A DNA stretch of 64,000 bases from Glycomyces sambucus (GTDB lineage: Bacteria; Actinomycetota; Actinomycetes; Mycobacteriales; Micromonosporaceae). This document shows positions 33,898 to 42,306 of this stretch, piece after piece (within the stretch, counting starts at the first letter, position 1; each line of letters opens with the position of its first letter). The stretch lies in NCBI RefSeq assembly GCF_900102815.1, contig NZ_FNGF01000004.1:372001-436000 (forward strand). The letters are read 5' to 3'. A program made the translations under genes and the position numbers. The notes under the pieces were generated by a model. That model was not told the DNA's origin. It ran no database searches and worked only from the letters and a program-made list of their open reading frames with translations.

Positions 33898-34746
33898 TCA
33901 GGGCTGGAGTTTCGCCAGGCGTTCAGCGATCTTCGATCCTTCTCGCCGGTCCGCTGGCGTGTGGTCGATCCAGCGTTTGAGCACGGCGATCTCCAGTTCG
34001 CGCTCGCCGAGTTTGCGATGGATGATCGCGGCATGCTCGGTGTAAGCCGGTGCCGGCTCAAGACCACCAGCTGCTTTCTCTGCCCCTTCGATCGCCTGGT
34101 AGCACAGCTCGAGTGCTTCGCGAAGTCGACCATCACGTTTGAGCTGTTTGATCGGTTCCACCAGTTCGAGGTAATGGATGCCGTTGACCATGCCGGCGCG
34201 GAACTGCTCAGCTCGTGAGCCGCCTTCGACGAGCGCTTGTTGTACCAGGTTCGTACGGAACGCCGATTCAGCGGCTCGCTTCTCTTCAGGGGTCAGCGGC
34301 GGAGGGTTCGCAGCGCTGTAGCTCCACTGCGGTGGCTCCGAGCCCAGCCACACCCAGGCTTCGCCGCGATAGTTCCGGTCGCGTTTGAGGCTGAACAGCC
34401 GCATTGGCACCCGCAATTCGGCGCCGGGGCGAAGCGGCAGATATCGCGCGGTAGCCGAGGAAAGATAGCCGATCCGCATCCCATCGGCATGCGCGGCGAC
34501 AGCTGCAGGATCGACATGGTTGTCGGGCACTCTGCGCAAGACGGCCTCGATATCGAGCATGCCACGCTCCGGAAGGGCGTAACGCTGGATCAATGCGGCC
34601 ACTTCGGCTCTCGCTACCGTGGTGGTCCCTGACAACTGTTCTTGGCCGGAACCCGTCGCGCCCCAATGGGCTGGGAGCCTCGGTTCACTTTGCCCGTTCG
34701 CTTGTCTCAACCAGCTTCTCAGACCCATGAGGTCCATTGTGCGCAT
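33898..34746 (-). CDS. HIRAN-domain protein
   Basis: A 282-residue protein. Residues 45-110 look like a HIRAN domain (VARAEVAALI, then RRVPDNHVDPAAVAAHADGMRIGYL), a module found in DNA-processing proteins. The second half is helical and TPR-like (LREALELCYQAIEGAEKAA, AAIIHRKLGERELEIAVLKRWID). Such combinations occur as free-standing proteins in accessory regions. The start may be this ATG or the one three codons later; neither has a clear ribosome site. Function is unknown. Confidence 0.75.
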   Translation of the reverse strand: MRTMDLMGLRSWLRQANGQSEPRLPAHWGATGSGQEQLSGTTTVARAEVAALIQRYALPERGMLDIEAVLRRVPDNHVDPAAVAAHADGMRIGYLSSATARYLPLRPGAELRVPMRLFSLKRDRNYRGEAWVWLGSEPPQWSYSAANPPPLTPEEKRAAESAFRTNLVQQALVEGGSRAEQFRAGMVNGIHYLELVEPIKQLKRDGRLREALELCYQAIEGAEKAAGGLEPAPAYTEHAAIIHRKLGERELEIAVLKRWIDHTPADRREGSKIAERLAKLQP

Positions 34747-35050
34747 GTTGATGCGCCCAGGAAATCCCCTGACCGGGCATCTTCAGGAAGCGTTTCGCCC
34801 CAACCGGTCAAGGCTGTTCGGGCAAGGCGCGTCGAGGGATGGATCGCTCAGAGTCCCGAGAGGCCGCGCACCACGGTGGCGCCTTCGAACTGTGCTCAGA
34901 CGAGAAGGCCCCGGTTCTCAGGGGCCTTCTGTTTCGCGTTCGCGGTGAGCCTCCGTCTTCGGCGCTCGCCGGCATGGAATCGGGCGGGACCACCTGGTCA
35001 GGCGGCCCCGCCCTTGTCGCGCGGGTGCGGTCGGCGACTCCTGCAACGGT
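34747..35050. other. Intergenic region with a hairpin
   Basis: No coding signal is seen. The only structure is the hairpin at 34903-34930. The sequence is less GC-rich than the flanks. Confidence 0.5.
34903..34930. terminator. Hairpin terminator
   Basis: A 10-bp perfect stem AGAAGGCCCC with an 8-base loop. It lies about 120 bases past the stop of the minus-strand orphan gene. The same AAGGCCC-type stem appears at 44955 and next to tRNA-Leu at 62.7 kb. Confidence 0.65.
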
Positions 35051-36652
35051 TTAAGACTCGTTGGGCGGGTAGGACGGCACACCTCCCATCACGTACGCCA
35101 CCTGCTGCGCGAGCGGGATCGTGCCGCTCGGTTCGGGGGCGCCGAAGGTGACGGTGACCGAGCCGTCGCTGGAGCTGGTGTCCACCTTGTTGACCGAGTA
35201 GTTCGACGATGCCGAGCCGACCCGGAACAGTCCGAACAGGTCCACCGACGCCGTCGCGCCGACCTTCATGTCGCTGGTGACCTTGCTGGCGTTGCCGCCC
35301 TTGAAGGTCATCGACATCTCCGGTTGCTGGGAGACGACGAAGGTCTTCAGGCGCGAGAGCTTGCCGCCCTCCCCGAACAGCTCGCCCACGTTGAACTCGC
35401 TGCCGTGCAGCTGGTACCCGGTCGCGTCCTGCCCGGTCTTCGACGCGATCTCGCTGAGGATCTGGCCGTCGTACCAGCCCACCGTGCCGTCGGGCGTCAG
35501 GGCCGTGGGCGCCGAGCTGATGATCGTGACGCCCTTGTAGTTGAGGTCGATCGTGACGGTGGACGAGCTCGACGTGTAGGTCGACAGGTCGTAGGACGAG
35601 GACGCGCCGAAGTTGATGCCCACGGCGTCCATGATCGGGACCGAGAACCCCACCTTGCCTCCCACGCTGAGGTCGGTCGACTTCGAGGAGAAGTTCGACA
35701 GCTCCAGGTGAAGCGACACGGCGTTCCCGTCGGCCTGGAGCTGCCCGATGAGCTGGTTCGCGCTGGGCAGCTTGTCGGGCGTGTAGCCGACGTAGAACTG
35801 GCCGGGGCCGATCTCCTCGCCGCCGTTGGCCGCGCTCGCCTGGATGATGTTGGCCCGGGCGGCATTGAGCAGGGCGGTGGCCTCGAAGTACCTGCGGTGC
35901 AGGAGGATGCTGTTCGCCGCCACCACCTTGTAGTTCGCGATGGCGTTGTAGAGCGCGGTGAGCGAGTCCGGCATGTCCTCGAAGGAGCCGTACCTCGCCA
36001 GCACCTGGTCGAAGACGTCCTGGAGCTTCCCGCCCATCGGCAGCGGGTTGGTGTAGGCGAACCCGGCGTTGGTGAACTCGGTCAGGATCGACGCGATCTG
36101 CGCCGATGCGGCCGTGTCCTCCTTGTTCATCAACTCCTGGTCGGCCTTGGAGTAGCCGAAGACGGTCGCCCCCAGGATGTTGCGGTAGAGCGTCGAGAAG
36201 CGGTCGGTGCCGATCTGGAGCTGGCCGCTGCTGGAGGTCCCCAGCAGCGAATCGAGGTCCTGGAGCGTCGCCGCGTTGTAGTACGCGTTGGAACCGTAGG
36301 TGATCCCGTAGTTGAAGCCGGCCGGGTACGACACGGTGCTGAACTTGCCGTCCAGCTTCGCGCCGAGGAACTCGCCGATCTTGCCCTGGAGTTCGTCGGA
36401 GAACGCCTGCTGCGCGGCGGTGGTGCCGGTGGCACCGGCGACACCGCCGGCGCCGCGGAGCGTCATGCCCCCGGTCGGGTTCTGCTTCTCGTACAGGTAG
36501 GAGCAGTTCTCCCATCGAGTCGCCCGGCTCCTCGGGAAATGGCTCTTGAAGACCATGAAGGCCGCCTGCTTCGCCCGCTCAGCGTCGACGGCCCAGACCG
36601 TCGTCTCCCAGACATCGGAGCCGTAGCTCACCCTGACGAAGTACCTGTCCAT
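35051..36652 (-). CDS. Orphan beta-rich protein
   Basis: A 533-residue protein of unknown function. It starts with a compact domain of about 60 residues (MDRYFVRVSYGSDVWETTVW) and then a long helical part with Ala/Asn/Tyr-rich loops. From residue about 320 on it has strongly alternating Ser/Thr/Val/Tyr strands (LSVGGKVGFSVPIMDAVG, SSSTVTIDLNYKGVTI, KVTSDMKVGATASVDLFGLF). No signal peptide is seen. The strand pattern is like that of beta-pore-forming or beta-sandwich proteins, but I cannot assign a family. The ribosome site is excellent (AAGGAGGAACATCATG). It is monocistronic. Confidence 0.8.
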   Translation of the reverse strand: MDRYFVRVSYGSDVWETTVWAVDAERAKQAAFMVFKSHFPRSRATRWENCSYLYEKQNPTGGMTLRGAGGVAGATGTTAAQQAFSDELQGKIGEFLGAKLDGKFSTVSYPAGFNYGITYGSNAYYNAATLQDLDSLLGTSSSGQLQIGTDRFSTLYRNILGATVFGYSKADQELMNKEDTAASAQIASILTEFTNAGFAYTNPLPMGGKLQDVFDQVLARYGSFEDMPDSLTALYNAIANYKVVAANSILLHRRYFEATALLNAARANIIQASAANGGEEIGPGQFYVGYTPDKLPSANQLIGQLQADGNAVSLHLELSNFSSKSTDLSVGGKVGFSVPIMDAVGINFGASSSYDLSTYTSSSSTVTIDLNYKGVTIISSAPTALTPDGTVGWYDGQILSEIASKTGQDATGYQLHGSEFNVGELFGEGGKLSRLKTFVVSQQPEMSMTFKGGNASKVTSDMKVGATASVDLFGLFRVGSASSNYSVNKVDTSSSDGSVTVTFGAPEPSGTIPLAQQVAYVMGGVPSYPPNES

Positions 36653-37064
36653 GATGTTCCTCCTTCTCGGATGGGCGACCGAACCGTGATGATCGATCGC
36701 GTTGCATCCAGAATCACCAGCCACTCCAGTTCGCGAAGGCCGCTCGGAGATTTCCGTCCGAAGCCGCTACGACAGCCGCATTTCGTGATTATTACTATTG
36801 ATTGCGTCCAATAGTGTTGCGCCGCAAGAGATCACGGACAGGCGCTCAGATCGGACGAGATGCTCTCCTCGGTCGCGGCGTTGTTCGGGATGGGTGACCT
36901 TGGCCGCCCCGGCCGGCCGTCGGATGCATCCGCACGCTGCTCGCGCGGCGCTCGGTCCACCGGCGTTGAGTGAGCCCTCCAGAAGGCGGAGGTAACGAAA
37001 TACGGCTTTCGTGCTGCCGGAAACGGGCCTTTCGACCCCGCCGGACACCCGGGGCGGCTCGGGG
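36653..37064. other. Promoter-bearing intergenic region
   Basis: About 410 bases. A clearly AT-rich stretch (36780-36825) probably holds the promoter of the orphan gene; the remainder is GC-rich without a believable gene. Confidence 0.45.
36794..36815. promoter_or_regulatory. Inverted repeat ACTATTG-8-CAATAGT
   Basis: Perfect 7-bp arms with an 8-base spacer in an AT-rich island about 140 bases before the orphan gene. This is typical geometry for a dimeric repressor or activator site. Confidence 0.5.
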
Positions 37065-38432
37065 CTACACGCGGCGGAACTCGCGGCCGGCCAGGTCGAG
37101 TGCGGTGACGTTGCCGTCCCGGTCGCGGTGGAAGTATCCGCGCTGGCTCTGGAGCGGGCCCTCGGTGACGATGTAGTCGTCGCCTTCGGGGTGGAGGAAG
37201 CCCATGTTCGCTGGCTCGCAGTCGGCGGGCATCTCCTCGTCGGAGGCCGCGCGCAGCTCGGGTTTGATGCGGGCGGCCAGGGTCAGGCGCCCGCCTTCGT
37301 CGGCGACGGTCACGGTCATCATGTCGACGTCGTAGTCGCCGACCACTGCCGCGGCGCGGGGCGCGTCGTACGCGACCGGCTCGGGGTCGCGGTCGACCAG
37401 GCCCGTGTACTGCTCCAGGGCCCAGCGGATGACCTCCCAGTTCGCGGGGGTCCCGCCGGGTTCGGCGTTGGCGAGCGCGACGACGGCGAAGTCGTGCCCG
37501 GGCACGACGACGAAGTCCGCGAACTGGGCGATCGAGGACCCGCCGTGCGCGAAGGCCGGCTCGCCGTCGATGTCCTTGAGGAACCAGCACTGCCCGAACG
37601 CGTCCCCGATCGAGGACCCGCGCAGTTCCACAGTGGGCGTGCGCATGCCGTGCAGCGCTTCGGTGGAGAGGACGCGCTCGCCGCTCTCGGTCCGGCCGTC
37701 GCCGAGGTGGAACCGGGCCCAGCGCAGCAGGTCGGACGCGGTGGAGGCGAGGCCCCCGCCGGGGTTCTGGGCGCGGTGCAGCTTCCACTTGTGCACGACG
37801 GCCGGGCCGTCATCGCCGGCGGTGTGGCCGACGGCGAACCGGCGGGTCATGGCGTCGGCGGCGAAGTAGGTGCTCTCACCGAGCCCAATCGGGTCGAGCA
37901 GGAGCTCGGCGACGGCCTGCTCGTAGGTCTGGCCGGTGACGGCCTCGACGACCCGGCCGAGGAGGTTGAACGCGGCCTGGCTGTAGGAGGCGCGCTCGCC
38001 GGGGCGGGCGATGATCGAGAGCTCCTCCAGGTCGCCGACGTACTTCTCGAGGGCGTCGTCGCCGTCGCCGGTGTCCAGGAGCATCCACGTGTCCAGGCCC
38101 GCAGTGTGGTTGAGCAGGTTCGCGACGGTGATCGAGGCGGCGGTGCGCTCGTCGGCGAGCCTCAGGCCGGGCAGGTAGCGGCGGACGGGAGCGTCGAGGT
38201 CGATCAGGCCGCGCTCGGCCAGGGCGACGACGGCGGTCGCGGTGAACGGCTTCGTGGTCGAGCCGAGGGTGAAGATCGTGTGCTCGTCGACCGGCAGCGG
38301 ATGGTCGAGGCTGGTCACGCCGTGCGCGGCGAAGACCTCGCGGCCCCGGTGCCAGATCCCCACGGACATCCCGGGGATGCCGTACGTCTCGGCGGTGCGG
38401 GCGACGGTCTGCTGGAGTTCGTTGGCGCTCAT
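37065..38432 (-). CDS. Serine beta-lactamase-like hydrolase
   Basis: A 455-residue class C beta-lactamase/esterase-type enzyme. The SxxK nucleophile is in TLGSTTKPF (around residue 57), the second motif is YSQAAFN and the third is HGGSS. A C-terminal lipocalin-like segment of about 110 residues follows. There is no signal peptide, so it is probably a cytoplasmic esterase or peptidase. It is the last gene of the leftward sugar-uptake operon, with AAGGGA before its ATG. It overlaps the run-on 3' end of the kinase frame by more than 500 bases. Confidence 0.9.
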   Translation of the reverse strand: MSANELQQTVARTAETYGIPGMSVGIWHRGREVFAAHGVTSLDHPLPVDEHTIFTLGSTTKPFTATAVVALAERGLIDLDAPVRRYLPGLRLADERTAASITVANLLNHTAGLDTWMLLDTGDGDDALEKYVGDLEELSIIARPGERASYSQAAFNLLGRVVEAVTGQTYEQAVAELLLDPIGLGESTYFAADAMTRRFAVGHTAGDDGPAVVHKWKLHRAQNPGGGLASTASDLLRWARFHLGDGRTESGERVLSTEALHGMRTPTVELRGSSIGDAFGQCWFLKDIDGEPAFAHGGSSIAQFADFVVVPGHDFAVVALANAEPGGTPANWEVIRWALEQYTGLVDRDPEPVAYDAPRAAAVVGDYDVDMMTVTVADEGGRLTLAARIKPELRAASDEEMPADCEPANMGFLHPEGDDYIVTEGPLQSQRGYFHRDRDGNVTALDLAGREFRRV

Positions 38433-39537
38433 GGTGATTCCCTTCGCGGGCCCGGTGTGCTCCGGGCGGTTTCGCTGGCAGGGGGAACCATCGCCGACGG
38501 CACTGACGGGCCGCTGACACGCTCCTGACACCGGGCCGACGCCGGTGCGGCGGAGGTCCGTCCTCGGCGAGGATCGCGGAGTCGAGATGCGACGACTCCC
38601 CGCCGGGTAACCTCCCCCAGCCGTTGAGCTCGTCGCGCCGCGGCGGATTCGCTCCGGCCCGGGAGCAGGTGATCGCCGCGACCTTCGCGGCGAACTCGAC
38701 CGCCGTCTGCGCCTCCTCCGGACTCAAGCGGGCCAGCGCCGGTGGCGTCAGCCGGTCGTTGCGGTCCAGCCAGTTGAGGAGGCCGCCGCTGAAGGCGTCT
38801 CCGGCGCCGACCGTGTCGATCACGTCCGTCTCGGGGGCCGGTACTTCGAGCGACACACCGCCGCAGTCGACCAGGGCACCGTCGCCGCCGCGCGTCACCA
38901 CGACCAGTCTGCAGCCCTTCGCGGTCCAGTGCCGCGCCCACTCGGTCTGGTCGGCGCCCGGCCAGATCCACTCCAGGTCCTCGTTCGACACCTTCACGAT
39001 CGACGCGATCGCGAGCCACCGCTCGAGTCGGTAGCGGAATGCTCGTCGGTCCCCCAGCAGCGCCGGCCGCACGTTCGGATCCAGGCTGACCGTGGTCCCA
39101 GCACTCAGCTTCGCCAGCCAGGGTTCGATCGCCGTCGTGCCCGGTTCCAGTGCCAGGGCCAGTGATCCCGCGTGCACGGCCGCCAGCGGTGGTGAGTCCG
39201 GTAGTTCCCCTGGGGTCCACTGCCAGTCGGCCGTGCCGGTGACGTGGAAGGTGTAGTCCGCCGAGCCGCCGGGCGCCACCGAGACGACCGCCAGACTGGT
39301 GGGTTCCTCGGCGTCGATCGCCCACCGCAGATCCACCTCCGAGGTCTCCAGGTGGGTGCGCAGGAGCCGCCCGAACGCGTCGCGCGACAGCCGACCGAGG
39401 AAGGCCGTGTCGGATCCCAGGCGGCCCAGGGTGATCGCGACGTTCATCGGGCTTCCGCCCGGGTGCGCCTCGGGGTGCCGCCGGTCGGTCTCGGGCACGG
39501 CGAGGTCGATGAGGGCCTCGCCGATGACGCCGATCAT
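37876..39537 (-). CDS. PfkB-family carbohydrate kinase, reading frame runs on
   Basis: The first 304 residues are a complete PfkB sugar kinase (fructokinase/ribokinase type). It has IGEALIDLAVP, GGSPMNVAITLGRLG, DPNVRP and the catalytic DTVGAGDAFSGGLL, ending near GANPPRRDEL at about 38625. No stop follows: the frame stays open for 250 further codons, most of them inside the beta-lactamase gene in another frame. A one-base shift between 38625 and 38430 would end the gene at the TGA overlapping the next ATG. Either the real 3' end is frameshifted or the overlap is genuine. The start overlaps the upstream hydrolase stop (ATGA). Confidence 0.8.
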   Translation of the reverse strand: MIGVIGEALIDLAVPETDRRHPEAHPGGSPMNVAITLGRLGSDTAFLGRLSRDAFGRLLRTHLETSEVDLRWAIDAEEPTSLAVVSVAPGGSADYTFHVTGTADWQWTPGELPDSPPLAAVHAGSLALALEPGTTAIEPWLAKLSAGTTVSLDPNVRPALLGDRRAFRYRLERWLAIASIVKVSNEDLEWIWPGADQTEWARHWTAKGCRLVVVTRGGDGALVDCGGVSLEVPAPETDVIDTVGAGDAFSGGLLNWLDRNDRLTPPALARLSPEEAQTAVEFAAKVAAITCSRAGANPPRRDELNGWGRLPGGESSHLDSAILAEDGPPPHRRRPGVRSVSAARQCRRRWFPLPAKPPGAHRAREGNHHERQRTPADRRPHRRDVRHPRDVRGDLAPGPRGLRRARRDQPRPSAAGRRAHDLHPRLDHEAVHRDRRRRPGRARPDRPRRSRPPLPARPEARRRAHRRLDHRREPAQPHCGPGHVDAPGHRRRRRRPREVRRRPGGALDHRPPRRARLLQPGRVQPPRPGRRGRHRPDLRAGRRRAPARPDWAR

Positions 39538-40526
39538 GCGTGCACCGGCCGCTGGTCGTCGCCGCGCGCGGACTCGTCCGCGAGCAGGCGGCGCAGCCAT
39601 TCGGCGCGGGTGCGCCTGGCCTGGCGCGAGAGCGCGGCCTCGGGTATCCAGGCGTCGAAGGCGTGCGCGCCGCCCTGCCAGATGTGCAGTTCGGCTGTGC
39701 CGCAGGCGGCCCAGATGCGGCGGGCGTACTCGACATCCTCGTCTCTGAAGGTCTCCGCCGAACCGGCGTCGACGTACGTCGGCGGGAGTCCACTCAGGTC
39801 GGTCGCTCGGCCCGGGGAGGCGTAGACGGGAACGTCGCGGCGGGGCCGGTCTCCCAGGTACGCGGACCATCCGGTCTCGTTGGCGGTCCGGTCCCAGACC
39901 CCGGCGCCCTCCATCTGCCGGGACGATTCGGTGTCGTTCCGGTCGTCGAGCATGGGGCAGATGAGGATCTGCCCCAGCAGGCCGGGTCCGGAGCGGTCGC
40001 GGGCGAGCAGCGCGGCCGCCGCCGCGAGGCCGCCGCCGGCGCTGATGCCACCGATGACGATGCGGTCGGGGTCCAGTCCGAGGTCGCGCGCGTTCGCCGC
40101 CGTCCATTGGAGTCCCGCGTACACGTCCTCGACGGCGGCTGGGTACCGGTGCTCCGGTGCCAGCCGGTACTCGGCCGTCGCGACCGCCATGCCGGCACTG
40201 GAGGCGAGTTCGGCCGCCATCGCGAGATCGTCGAGCGCGTTTCCGGCCACGAGGCCGCCGCCGTGCAGGTAGTAGAGGACGGGCACGGGTCCGGGACGCT
40301 TTCGCGGCCGGAGCAGCACCATGTCGGGCGATGCGCCGGTGCGCGGGTCGTGCGCCCGGTGGCGGCTGAGGGTGAACTCGCCGCCGCGGGTGATCTCGTC
40401 CTCGTCCGGTGCGACCGCGCGCGAGCGCAGCTGCGGGATCTCGTCGGGGCGCAGGCTCGTCGTCAGATCCGTGCGCTGCGACAGCGCCCGTTCGATCTCG
40501 GGGGCGAAGGGCGGGCGGTTCGACAC
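39534..40526 (-). CDS. HSL-type alpha/beta hydrolase (esterase)
   Basis: A 330-residue hormone-sensitive-lipase family esterase. It has YYLHGGGLVAG (oxyanion hole), nucleophile GGISAGGGLAAAAAL, acid-region YVDAGSAETFRDED and HAFDAW histidine near the C-terminus. The start is GTG at 40526 with GAAGGGG five bases before it; a GTG two codons upstream overlaps the permease stop. It lies between permease and kinase genes, so it may deacylate an imported esterified sugar. Confidence 0.9.
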   Translation of the reverse strand: MSNRPPFAPEIERALSQRTDLTTSLRPDEIPQLRSRAVAPDEDEITRGGEFTLSRHRAHDPRTGASPDMVLLRPRKRPGPVPVLYYLHGGGLVAGNALDDLAMAAELASSAGMAVATAEYRLAPEHRYPAAVEDVYAGLQWTAANARDLGLDPDRIVIGGISAGGGLAAAAALLARDRSGPGLLGQILICPMLDDRNDTESSRQMEGAGVWDRTANETGWSAYLGDRPRRDVPVYASPGRATDLSGLPPTYVDAGSAETFRDEDVEYARRIWAACGTAELHIWQGGAHAFDAWIPEAALSRQARRTRAEWLRRLLADESARGDDQRPVHA

Positions 40527-40528
40527 GG

Positions 40529-41353
40529 TCACCCCTTCAACGACCCTTGGAGCAGGGCCGAGACGAACTTGCGCTGGAACACCAGGAACACGATCAGTGT
40601 CGGGGTCAGGATCAGCAGCGACCCGGCGCACAGCAGCGGGATGTCGGTGCCGTACCGGCCTTGGAACGCGCCCAGTGCCCCGGCCATGGTCCGCTGGGCC
40701 GGGTCGGCCACGAGGACGATCGCGAGGAGGAACTGGTTCCACGTCCACAGGAACAGCAGGATGGCGAGCGACGAGATCGCCGGCACCGACAGCGGGACGT
40801 GGATGCGCCAGAACAGGTGCCACGTGGTGGCCCCGTCGACGCGCGCGGCCTCCGACAGCTCTCTGGGGATCGTGGCGAAGTTGGCGCGCATCCAGGTGAC
40901 CGCGAAGGGCATGAACAGGCCGATCAGCGGCAGGATGATCGCCCACCGGGTGTTCAGGATCCCGAGGTCGCGGATCTGGAAGTACAGCGGCGTGATGATC
41001 CCTTCGAAGGGGAGCGTCAGGCCGAGGATGAAGACGATGAACACGGCCCGGGCGCCGACCGGCCTGAGGTGGCCCAGGCCGAATCCGGCGAGGGTCGCGA
41101 GGAGGACCGCGGCGGGGACGACTCCCAGTTCGATGAGCATGCTGGAGCCGAGCAGGCGGAACATGTCCGCCGACTGGAAGGCGAGGCCGAAGTTCTCCCA
41201 GTGCGGTGTCTCCGGCCATTCGATGCCCTGGGGGTAGCTGCCCGGCTCGTGCAGGGCGGTGACGAAGATGCTGACGAAGGGCAGCACCGTGACCAGCATG
41301 AGCACGACGAGGATGACGCGCCCGATGATCTTCTCGCGACGGGAGGTGATCAT
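40529..41353 (-). CDS. Carbohydrate ABC transporter permease (MalG type)
   Basis: A 274-residue permease with six helices and the EAA loop ELSEAARVDGATTWHLFWRIHVPL, characteristic of MalG-like inner-membrane subunits that contact the ATPase. The start overlaps the stop of the other permease gene (ATGA). No ATPase gene lies in the operon; a shared MsiK-type ATPase coded elsewhere is the usual actinobacterial solution. Confidence 0.94.
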   Translation of the reverse strand: MITSRREKIIGRVILVVLMLVTVLPFVSIFVTALHEPGSYPQGIEWPETPHWENFGLAFQSADMFRLLGSSMLIELGVVPAAVLLATLAGFGLGHLRPVGARAVFIVFILGLTLPFEGIITPLYFQIRDLGILNTRWAIILPLIGLFMPFAVTWMRANFATIPRELSEAARVDGATTWHLFWRIHVPLSVPAISSLAILLFLWTWNQFLLAIVLVADPAQRTMAGALGAFQGRYGTDIPLLCAGSLLILTPTLIVFLVFQRKFVSALLQGSLKG

Positions 41354-42306
41354 GATTCACGTCCCCGGAGGAGTCGCTGGAGGGGCAGGACGACGACGAT
41401 CACCAGTGCCATCAGGACGATGCTGAACGCGGAGGCCGTGCCGATCTCGCGTTCGAAGAAGGCGAGGTAGAAGATCTGCAGGCCCGGCACCAGGGTGCTG
41501 TCGCCCGGTCCGCCCTGAGTGGCGACGTAGATGATGTCGAAGCTGGCGAGCGCGGAGATGACGGTGACCGTGACGCACACGGCGATCTCCTGGCGCACAC
41601 CGGGAAGCGTGATCGAGAAGAACTCGCGCACGGGTCCCGCCCCGTCGATGCGCGCCGCTTCGTAGAGCGACGCGTCGATCCTGGTCATGCCGGCGAGGAT
41701 GAGCACCAGGCACAGGCCCACCTGCACCCACGCGCCGATGACGCCCACCGCCGGGAGGGCCGTGTCGAAGTCGCCCAGCCATGCCCGGGTGAGCGCGTCC
41801 AGCCCGACCGACCGGAGGATCTGGTTGGCGAGGCCGTCGCTCGACAGCTGCCAGCTCCAGATGATCCCGGCGGCGACCAGTGGGATCACCTGCGGGATGA
41901 ACAGGACGGTCCGCGCCGCGGTCGCCAGGCGGCTCGCGGCGATGGACCTGATGAGGTTGGCGGCGAAGAGCGCGATCGCGACGGGAACGACGCTGAAGTA
42001 CAGGATGAGCTCGAAGGCGTTCCCGATCGCGCCCACGAGTTTGGGCTCGCTCAGCACCGCGATGTAGTTGTCGAAGCCCGCCCAGGTCGCCGTGGTGACG
42101 CCGTTCCAGTCGTAGAACGAGTACTGCACCGAGGTGGCGATGGGGCGCAGCACGAAGAACGCGTAGAAGAGGGCGGCCGGGGCGACCAGGGCATAGGCGA
42201 GCAGGCTGCCGCCGGCGCGGCGGCGCCGGGCGCGCCCGCCCGGCGCCGGCGGGCGCGGACGGGCGGCGCCCGGACCGGTCGACGCAGTGGTCGCGGGAGT
42301 GGGCAT
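41350..42306 (-). CDS. Carbohydrate ABC transporter permease (MalF type)
   Basis: A 318-residue permease. After a Pro/Arg-rich cytoplasmic start there are six helices and an EAA loop (ASLYEAARIDGAGPVREFFSITLP). It forms the membrane channel with the partner permease. The ATG directly follows the stop of the solute-binding protein gene. Confidence 0.94.
   Translation of the reverse strand: MPTPATTASTGPGAARPRPPAPGGRARRRRAGGSLLAYALVAPAALFYAFFVLRPIATSVQYSFYDWNGVTTATWAGFDNYIAVLSEPKLVGAIGNAFELILYFSVVPVAIALFAANLIRSIAASRLATAARTVLFIPQVIPLVAAGIIWSWQLSSDGLANQILRSVGLDALTRAWLGDFDTALPAVGVIGAWVQVGLCLVLILAGMTRIDASLYEAARIDGAGPVREFFSITLPGVRQEIAVCVTVTVISALASFDIIYVATQGGPGDSTLVPGLQIFYLAFFEREIGTASAFSIVLMALVIVVVLPLQRLLRGRES

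Noticed and set aside
36767..37048. Minus-strand frame of 93 codons before the orphan gene
   Set aside because: It spans the AT-rich promoter, has poor amino-acid composition and lacks a ribosome site.
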